Below, piece by piece: positions 27,121-32,700 of a stretch of 32,700 nt of DNA. The position numbers were made by a program, and so were the translations under genes. Every line of letters starts with the position of its first letter. Position 1 is the stretch's first letter. Source of the DNA: an uncultured Lachnospiraceae bacterium (GTDB taxonomy: Bacteria; Bacillota; Clostridia; Lachnospirales; Lachnospiraceae); assembly GCA_946620235.1 (NCBI GenBank), contig CAMONC010000010.1:1-32700 (forward strand). Reading direction: 5' to 3'. The notes under the pieces were generated by a model. That model was not told the DNA's origin. It did no database searches and worked only from the letters and a program-made list of their open reading frames with translations.

Positions 27121-28725
27121 TCAGAGAGCGCTTTCCTCGTTCTTGAGCCGCTGCTTATCTTTATACATTTCATGGTCAGCACGGTCAAATACCCCGGATA
27201 CCGTGCTGTCGGTTCCGCGGATATATTCAGCCATGCCCGAAGCAAGGACAGGACCTTCTTTTGCACGCAGATTCTCACCGACCTGATCGCGCAATTGCCT
27301 CATCAGTTCGACCCTGTTCGAATAATCCTTGCCATGCAGGTATACTGCGAATTCATCACCGCCGACTCTGAATACGGGGCTGTGATCGAAGATGTCGCAC
27401 AGGAGCATCGCCGATTGTCTGAGATACTCATCGCCTGCGACATGGCCAATGGTATCGTTGATCTTTTTCAGATTATTGGAATCACATACGACCAGCGCAA
27501 AAGACAGCCCCTTCATGCCGCTGTCGATGCCTTCCTGCACCGACTTTTCCATCTCATTATAAGCGGTCTTGTTTTTCACACCGGTCAGATCGTCACGTCT
27601 GGCCAGCTCCTTCTCGGTGTTCAGCGCTTTCAGATGTTGTTTCTCTTTTTTGACCTCGTCATCGATGTTTTCGATACCGATGATAAAGTGCGTGCCGTCG
27701 ACGGTCTTTCGTATGGTCATTCTGACGTAATGAGTTCTGGGGCCTGTCATGATCCGGTAATCGATGCTGCAGCTTTTGTGATCCTTAAGCGTACTGATCA
27801 CGTGATCCCTGTCAATGAATTCGAGTACAATGTCAATGTCGTTTTTATGGATTATATCGGGAATATTTTTGCGCGTATCCGCAAAGAAATCATCGCCTGA
27901 TACCTGTACATCCAATTTGCCGTAGATATTTCTGCATTCATAACTGACATAATCGGATTCTTCCGCATCGACGTAATATATCACATCGTAGTTGGCCGCC
28001 AGGCTTTCCGCGATCTGGGTGAACGTGGCATTTTTCTTCATCTCACCCGCTTCCACAAAGGAGTGGATCACACATATTCCTATCATGAGTCCGGTGGCAT
28101 AGGCGGGATATTTGGGGTCGAGTATCTGGAATATCAGGAAAAGCTCAATCACGAGACAGGTGAGCCCGACTGCGATATAACGCACTTTTTCGGCATCGGT
28201 GGATCTGTGTGCGATGTAAAACATATATGTTGAAGTCAACATATACAGAGCAATCTGCAGTATGAAAGCTATATGCCGGCCCGACTCCGTCACATATACA
28301 TGCTCCTCGTCAAAGGAAAAGATGAAGGGGTGGAAATAGTTGATCAGCAGATATAGAATCCCGAGAGAGAACATGGTCCATACGGCATAGAGAAGGAGCC
28401 TGCTTTTGAGTCCTCTCTTGTTCAGATACGCTACTACATAGCGGATCCATGTCATCATGGACAGGAACATGAAGAAGAAATACAGGACACAGTCAAAATA
28501 CAATACGGGGAACAGTCCGTCTATGTCATGATGCTCATAAAGGATCCCCCACAGTATATCTGCTATGAAATAGCAATTCGATGCGTTAAGGAACCCGCTG
28601 TAGCGGACCAGTGCCGGCTTCTCGGCTCGCTGTTCTTTGGTGAGGCCGCGTATGCTTTGAAAGTTATGCCAGTTGATTATGGAATTGAGTATTAGAGCCA
28701 GGATGCTGACGATCGAGTAAGACAT
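27121..28725 (-). CDS. Membrane GGDEF-domain protein (putative diguanylate cyclase)
   Basis: Multiple N-terminal TM helices, PAS-like middle region, RDDLTGVKNKTAYNEM and FRVGGDEFAVYL. Confidence 0.92.
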   Translation of the reverse strand: MSYSIVSILALILNSIINWHNFQSIRGLTKEQRAEKPALVRYSGFLNASNCYFIADILWGILYEHHDIDGLFPVLYFDCVLYFFFMFLSMMTWIRYVVAYLNKRGLKSRLLLYAVWTMFSLGILYLLINYFHPFIFSFDEEHVYVTESGRHIAFILQIALYMLTSTYMFYIAHRSTDAEKVRYIAVGLTCLVIELFLIFQILDPKYPAYATGLMIGICVIHSFVEAGEMKKNATFTQIAESLAANYDVIYYVDAEESDYVSYECRNIYGKLDVQVSGDDFFADTRKNIPDIIHKNDIDIVLEFIDRDHVISTLKDHKSCSIDYRIMTGPRTHYVRMTIRKTVDGTHFIIGIENIDDEVKKEKQHLKALNTEKELARRDDLTGVKNKTAYNEMEKSVQEGIDSGMKGLSFALVVCDSNNLKKINDTIGHVAGDEYLRQSAMLLCDIFDHSPVFRVGGDEFAVYLHGKDYSNRVELMRQLRDQVGENLRAKEGPVLASGMAEYIRGTDSTVSGVFDRADHEMYKDKQRLKNEESAL

Positions 28726-28855
28726 GCGGGTTAGGCGTCTCTCCTTATTAATGAGTCATTACAGAATTGAAACCAGAAATAATCATAACATATTTATAAA
28801 ACAGATAGAATAATCTGCCGGCCCATTCTTGATTGGAGCGCCGAACGCTTTTCGG

Positions 28856-28884
28856 TTGATATCATATCCTGAGTTTATTATCCT
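28856..28884 (+). promoter_or_regulatory. Candidate promoter placed so that +1 coincides with the ATG of the GH25-GH3 gene
   Basis: TTGATA 28856-28861, 17-nt spacer, TATCCT 28879-28884; ATG at 28891; no purine-rich SD between. Confidence 0.4.
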
Positions 28885-28890
28885 ATATTT

Positions 28891-31014
28891 ATGAAAAAGA
28901 CTGCGATCATGATCACAATAGCCATACTTGCCCTGGTTTCCGTGTTGATCGCCACTGTTGCGGCAGCAAAGCGGGCAGATACGCCAGACGGTTTTCCGGA
29001 AACAAATGAAAGGACGGAGGCAGAATTTTACGGAGCTGCGGCACCGGACGTTGATGCGGGAGCAGCCGGAGCCGGGACATCGGATGCAGACGGATCAGCC
29101 GGAGCCGGGGTACAGGACGTTGATGCGGGGGCAGCCGGGCAGGAATCGCCGGACGCAGACGACCCAGCCGGCCCGCAGACGGAAGTTCCCGCCCCCGAGA
29201 TACTGACTTTTGTCGACGTCTTCGGAGAGGAATATCAGACACAGATCATTCCCGGGGTTACGAGATCCCCGTACGCAGCAGAGTCTTTTGTCCGTTACGG
29301 AGACAGGGTCCGGTATGAGGATGATGTGTATCATTCCAGACGTGGAATAGATGTATCCCATCATCAGGGCCATATAGACTGGGACAGGGTTAAGGCTGCG
29401 GGATATGATTTTGCATTTATCCGGTTGGGTTATCGTGGGTACGGACAGGCCGGAAGCCTGAATCTTGATAAGTCATTTGACACGAATATCCGGAATGCCC
29501 ATGAAGCCGGATTGGATGTGGGCGTATACATTTTTTCTCAGGCGATAAATGAAGATGAGGCGGCCGAAGAAGCAGAGTTTGTCATAAAACACCTGGAGGG
29601 ATACAGCCTTGAGCTACCGGTTGTATACGATCCCGAGAGCATATTGGATGCTGAGGCCAGAACCGATGATGTGAGCGGAGAGCAGTTTACTGAGAATACC
29701 ATGCTTTTCTGTAAAATGATCGCCGATGCCGGATATGAGCCGATGATCTACAGCAATATGCTCTGGGAGGCGTTTCAGTTTGACATGACCGTGGTGAGCG
29801 AATACCCGGTCTGGTATGCAGATTATGAACCGTTACCGCAGACACCGTATGATTTTAGCTTCTGGCAGTATTCCAACACAGGTCATGTGGACGGGGTGAG
29901 CGGCGAGGTTGACTTAAACATCCAGATTTATAGGAAAGGGACAGATCCGGCATCGAAAGGTAAGGAGGACGGGATGAGCGGCACTCAGATTGATGAAAAA
30001 ATAGCATCTATGAGCATAGAGGAGAAGATTTGGCAGCTTTTTGTGGTGACTCCCGAGGTGTTGACAGGCGAATCACCGGTCACGGCGGCCGGCGAAGTAA
30101 CCGAAGCGAGCCTGAAGAAAGCCCCTGTCGGCGGACTGATATATTTTGCAGACAATTTTGTCTCGCCCGGGCAGACTAAAGAGATGATATCCAAAACTCA
30201 GGAGTATGCCCGGGATATCGAAGGACTGCCGCTTCTCATGTGTGTGGATGAAGAGGGAGGGAGCACTGCCAGGATCGCACGCAATTCATCATTCGGAGTT
30301 GAAAAAGTCGGTCCGATGGGGAACGTCGCAAGTGCCGAAGAAGCTTACGGCTGTGGAGATACCATCGGTGCCTATCTTAAAGACCTTGGCCTGAATGTGG
30401 ATTTTGCACCGGTGGCGGATGTCCTGACCAACAGCCGCAACAACGTGATAGGTGACCGCTCATTCGGCTCGGATCCGATGATTGTAACGGAGTATTCAAA
30501 GGCCTATTCCGACGGCTTGCATGACCATGGAATCTTAAGCTGCTATAAGCATTTCCCGGGGCACGGCGCCACAGAGGCTGACACTCATGAGGGATATGCT
30601 TATACGGACAAAACATATGAAGAGTTAAAGCAGAGCGAGCTGGTCCCGTTTGCACATGCCGGGGCGGACGGAGCAGATATGATAATGGTGGCACATATCT
30701 CTCTGCCGAACGTTATAGGGGACGACACGCCCTGTTCTCTTTCGAAGAAGATGATGACCGATATTCTGAGGAACGAACTGAAATACGACGGGATCATCAT
30801 CACCGATGCGATCAACATGGGTGCTATTGCCGACAATTACAGTAACGGTGAGGCTTCCGCAAAAGCTTTTGCGGCCGGAGCGGATATGATACTGATGCCG
30901 ACGAACCTGCAGGAAGCATACGACGGGATCTATGCCGCCTATGAAAAAGGCGATATCACCGAGGAACGCATAGATGAGTCGCTTAGGCGGATCATAGCCG
31001 CCAGGATCCGGTAA
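28891..31014 (+). CDS. Exported/membrane-anchored GH25 lysozyme (muramidase) - GH3 (NagZ-like beta-N-acetylhexosaminidase) fusion
   Basis: N-terminal hydrophobic segment; GH25: RGIDVSHHQGHIDWDRVKAAGYDFAFIRLGYRGYG, LPVVYDPE, FWQYSNTGHVDGVSGEVDLN; GH3: GGLIYFADNF, DEEGGSTARI, KHFPGHGATEADTH, DGIIITDAINMGAI. Confidence 0.9.
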   Translation: MKKTAIMITIAILALVSVLIATVAAAKRADTPDGFPETNERTEAEFYGAAAPDVDAGAAGAGTSDADGSAGAGVQDVDAGAAGQESPDADDPAGPQTEVPAPEILTFVDVFGEEYQTQIIPGVTRSPYAAESFVRYGDRVRYEDDVYHSRRGIDVSHHQGHIDWDRVKAAGYDFAFIRLGYRGYGQAGSLNLDKSFDTNIRNAHEAGLDVGVYIFSQAINEDEAAEEAEFVIKHLEGYSLELPVVYDPESILDAEARTDDVSGEQFTENTMLFCKMIADAGYEPMIYSNMLWEAFQFDMTVVSEYPVWYADYEPLPQTPYDFSFWQYSNTGHVDGVSGEVDLNIQIYRKGTDPASKGKEDGMSGTQIDEKIASMSIEEKIWQLFVVTPEVLTGESPVTAAGEVTEASLKKAPVGGLIYFADNFVSPGQTKEMISKTQEYARDIEGLPLLMCVDEEGGSTARIARNSSFGVEKVGPMGNVASAEEAYGCGDTIGAYLKDLGLNVDFAPVADVLTNSRNNVIGDRSFGSDPMIVTEYSKAYSDGLHDHGILSCYKHFPGHGATEADTHEGYAYTDKTYEELKQSELVPFAHAGADGADMIMVAHISLPNVIGDDTPCSLSKKMMTDILRNELKYDGIIITDAINMGAIADNYSNGEASAKAFAAGADMILMPTNLQEAYDGIYAAYEKGDITEERIDESLRRIIAARIR
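29025..29163 (+). repeat. Imperfect 69-bp (23-aa) duplication in the linker of the GH25-GH3 protein
   Basis: GAAAPDVDAGAAGAGTSDADGSA / GAGVQDVDAGAAGQESPDADDPA; shared acgttgatgcggg(a/g)gcagccgg at ~29048 and ~29117. Outer boundaries approximate. Confidence 0.65.
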
Positions 31015-31038
31015 AGAGGTTGCGATTCCGGGTGGACG

Positions 31039-31092
31039 CGCATCTTGACAGATGAAGAGAAGAGAAAGATCGTTGATTTCCTGTTAAGATAA
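31039..31092 (+). pseudogene. Possible C-terminal remnant of an unidentified gene
   Basis: Reads RILTDEEKRKIVDFLLR* in one frame, protein-like ending but no plausible start or SD nearby. Confidence 0.3.
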
Positions 31093-31111
31093 ATATGGGG
31101 GTGTAGAAGAT

Positions 31112-31900
31112 ATGCAGTTTTCGGATATTGATAATGGCAAGACTTTTGATTGGGGCAATACTTCAAAGGATTATGCGAAATACAGAGATATTTATCCCGA
31201 TGAATTCTATCAGTTCATTTTGGATCTGGGTTTGTGCAAAGACGGTCAGATGGTACTCGATATTGGAACCGGGACAGGTGTTCTTCCGCGCAACATGTAC
31301 CGGTACGGCGCAAAATGGATCGGAACAGATATCTCGGACAACCAGATAGAACAGGCAAAGCTGCTTGCATCAGAGAACGGGATGGATATTGAGTTTTTTA
31401 CCTGTCCTGCTGAGGAGGTTGATTATCCGGATGATACCTTTGATGTTATCACTGTATGCCAGTGCATATGGTATTTGAATGCGAAGGAGATAACAAAGAG
31501 TTTTGCGAGGATGTTAAAGCCGGGAGGCAAGCTGCTGATCCTGTACATGGGATGGCTTCCTTACGAGGATCCTGTTGCAGGGAAAAGCGAGGAGATCATT
31601 TTGAAACATAACCCCAACTGGTCTTCTTACGGAGATACGGTTCATCCGGTTTATGTTCCCGAGGAGCTGTTTTCGTGTTTTGATAAGGTTTTACAAAAGG
31701 AGTTCAGGGTTGATATTCCGTTTACAAGGGAAGGCTGGCATGGCCGTATGCGCGCATGCAGAGGAGTGGGAGCCGCGATGAATGAAGCTCAGCTCCGGGC
31801 ATGGAATGAGGATCACATGCAGATGCTGAATGAAATTGCTCCTGAAACATTCAACGTTAAGCACTATGTGTCAGTTGCGGAATTGCAGGTAAAAAAATAA
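31112..31900 (+). CDS. Class I SAM-dependent methyltransferase
   Basis: Motif I MVLDIGTGTGVLPRNM, DDTFDVITVCQCIWYLN, FARMLKPGGKLLILYMGW. Confidence 0.9.
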   Translation: MQFSDIDNGKTFDWGNTSKDYAKYRDIYPDEFYQFILDLGLCKDGQMVLDIGTGTGVLPRNMYRYGAKWIGTDISDNQIEQAKLLASENGMDIEFFTCPAEEVDYPDDTFDVITVCQCIWYLNAKEITKSFARMLKPGGKLLILYMGWLPYEDPVAGKSEEIILKHNPNWSSYGDTVHPVYVPEELFSCFDKVLQKEFRVDIPFTREGWHGRMRACRGVGAAMNEAQLRAWNEDHMQMLNEIAPETFNVKHYVSVAELQVKK

Positions 31901-31915
31901 ACACAAATAACAATA

Positions 31916-32035
31916 ATGGCTGCCGGCACCTATGTTTCCTGGCTCGCATTTGACGGGGATAAGATAGTGGGAACAAGCGGTATGTCCTTCGCGGAAAAAC
32001 AGCCTTACTTCACATGCCCTTCAGGGGTAGCCTAA
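31916..32035 (+). pseudogene. Truncated internal fragment of a second GNAT acetyltransferase, paralog of 26576..27046
   Basis: MAAGTYVSWLAFDGDKIVGTSGMSFAEKQPYFTCPSGVA* versus MAAGTYVSWLAFDGDKIVGTSGMSFAEKPPYFTCPTGRVG in the intact gene (26732..26850). Confidence 0.88.
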
Positions 32036-32148
32036 TTAGGTATAGCTAAGAGTTAGCAACACAATTCTGAAAAGGGACTAAGAAATTTGACAGATGGTAT
32101 GATCTGATATGGATGCAGAAAAAACTGCAGTAAGTGGGGTGAAGTTCT

Positions 32149-32583
32149 ATGACACACAAAGAAAAAGCAATGAAGATATTTTATGAAAAATTCAACTGCT
32201 CGCAGGCAGTTCTGGGAGCATACGCGGATGATTGTGGGATGACGTTAGACCAGGCTATGAAAGTGGCAGCATGTTTCAGCGGGGGCGTGAGGAAAGGTGA
32301 AGTGTGTGGTGCTGTATCCGGGGCGATCATGGTGATCGGGTTGAAATACGGAGACGGCCCCGACTATAAAGCAACTGCTTACCCCAAGGCTGCTGAGTTT
32401 ATGGACAGATTCAAAGAAAAGAATGGCTCATATATCTGTAGGGATATACTTGGCTGTGACATATCCTCCGAAGAGGGGAGACTCTATGCCCGGGAGAATG
32501 GTCTTTTTAAGGATATTTGTCCGAGAATGGTAGAATCCGCGGTTGATATTCTGGAAGAGATGGAAAACATAAACAAAAGATAA
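32149..32583 (+). CDS. C_GCAxxG_C_C family (putative redox-associated) protein
   Basis: FNCSQAVLGAYADDCGM, CGAVSGAIMVIGLKYG, CRDILGCDI, CPRMVESAVDILEEM. Confidence 0.88.
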   Translation: MTHKEKAMKIFYEKFNCSQAVLGAYADDCGMTLDQAMKVAACFSGGVRKGEVCGAVSGAIMVIGLKYGDGPDYKATAYPKAAEFMDRFKEKNGSYICRDILGCDISSEEGRLYARENGLFKDICPRMVESAVDILEEMENINKR

Positions 32584-32677
32584 GTACAGCGGACGTTGTG
32601 GATGAGATGAATTCATAACTTACAGTTTTAACGAGGATTTTTAACTTCCAGAATTATGTACGAAGGAGTTTTGTGGA

Positions 32678-32700
32678 ATGCGAGCTTTGATAATTAATTG
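32678..32700 (+). CDS. Start of a further gene cut by the window end (MRALIIN...)
   Basis: ATG 32678 preceded by GAAGGAG; N-terminus resembles flavodoxin/NADPH-dependent FMN reductase starts, but only 7 residues visible. Confidence 0.35.

Noticed and set aside
27172-27900. 242-aa plus-strand ORF inside the minus-strand GGDEF gene
   Set aside because: The minus strand has the GGDEF motif and domain structure; the plus-strand ORF is incidental.
32087-32115. TTGACA (32087-32092) as promoter of the C_GCAxxG_C_C gene
   Set aside because: Consensus -35 but no acceptable -10 at 16-18 nt spacing.
1-32700. CRISPR arrays, tRNA/rRNA genes, transposons or prophage, defence systems
   Set aside because: No regularly spaced repeats, RNA gene signatures, transposase/integrase motifs or known defence proteins were found by reading.

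Overview
The window looks like a Lachnospiraceae-type (Firmicutes; taxon inferred from protein style, not searched) fla/che operon in the Bacillus-like order: (fliL)-fliM-fliY-cheY-fliO-fliP-fliQ-fliR-flhB-flhA-flhF-flhG-pilZ-cheB-cheA-cheW-cheC-cheD-orf-sigD/fliA-fapA(DUF342)-orf-swrB-like-mltG-like, followed by rpsB-tsf. Downstream is a mixed accessory segment: an O-acetylhomoserine sulfhydrylase, a membrane-anchored EEP-family protein, a class C beta-lactamase-like serine hydrolase, a GNAT acetyltransferase, a divergent membrane GGDEF protein, a GH25 muramidase + GH3/NagZ-like fusion, a SAM methyltransferase, a remnant of a second GNAT gene, and a C_GCAxxG_C_C family protein. The most interesting points are: the GH25-GH3 fusion and its possibly leaderless start; a terminator-like hairpin that contains the Shine-Dalgarno of the serine hydrolase; a hairpin at the predicted +1 of rpsB with further leader structure; the decayed GNAT paralog whose differences are almost all synonymous; and several small uncharacterised proteins embedded in the flagellar operon. 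I see no CRISPR array, rRNA, tRNA, transposase or phage gene. I do not claim a convincing wholly new multi-gene system here.
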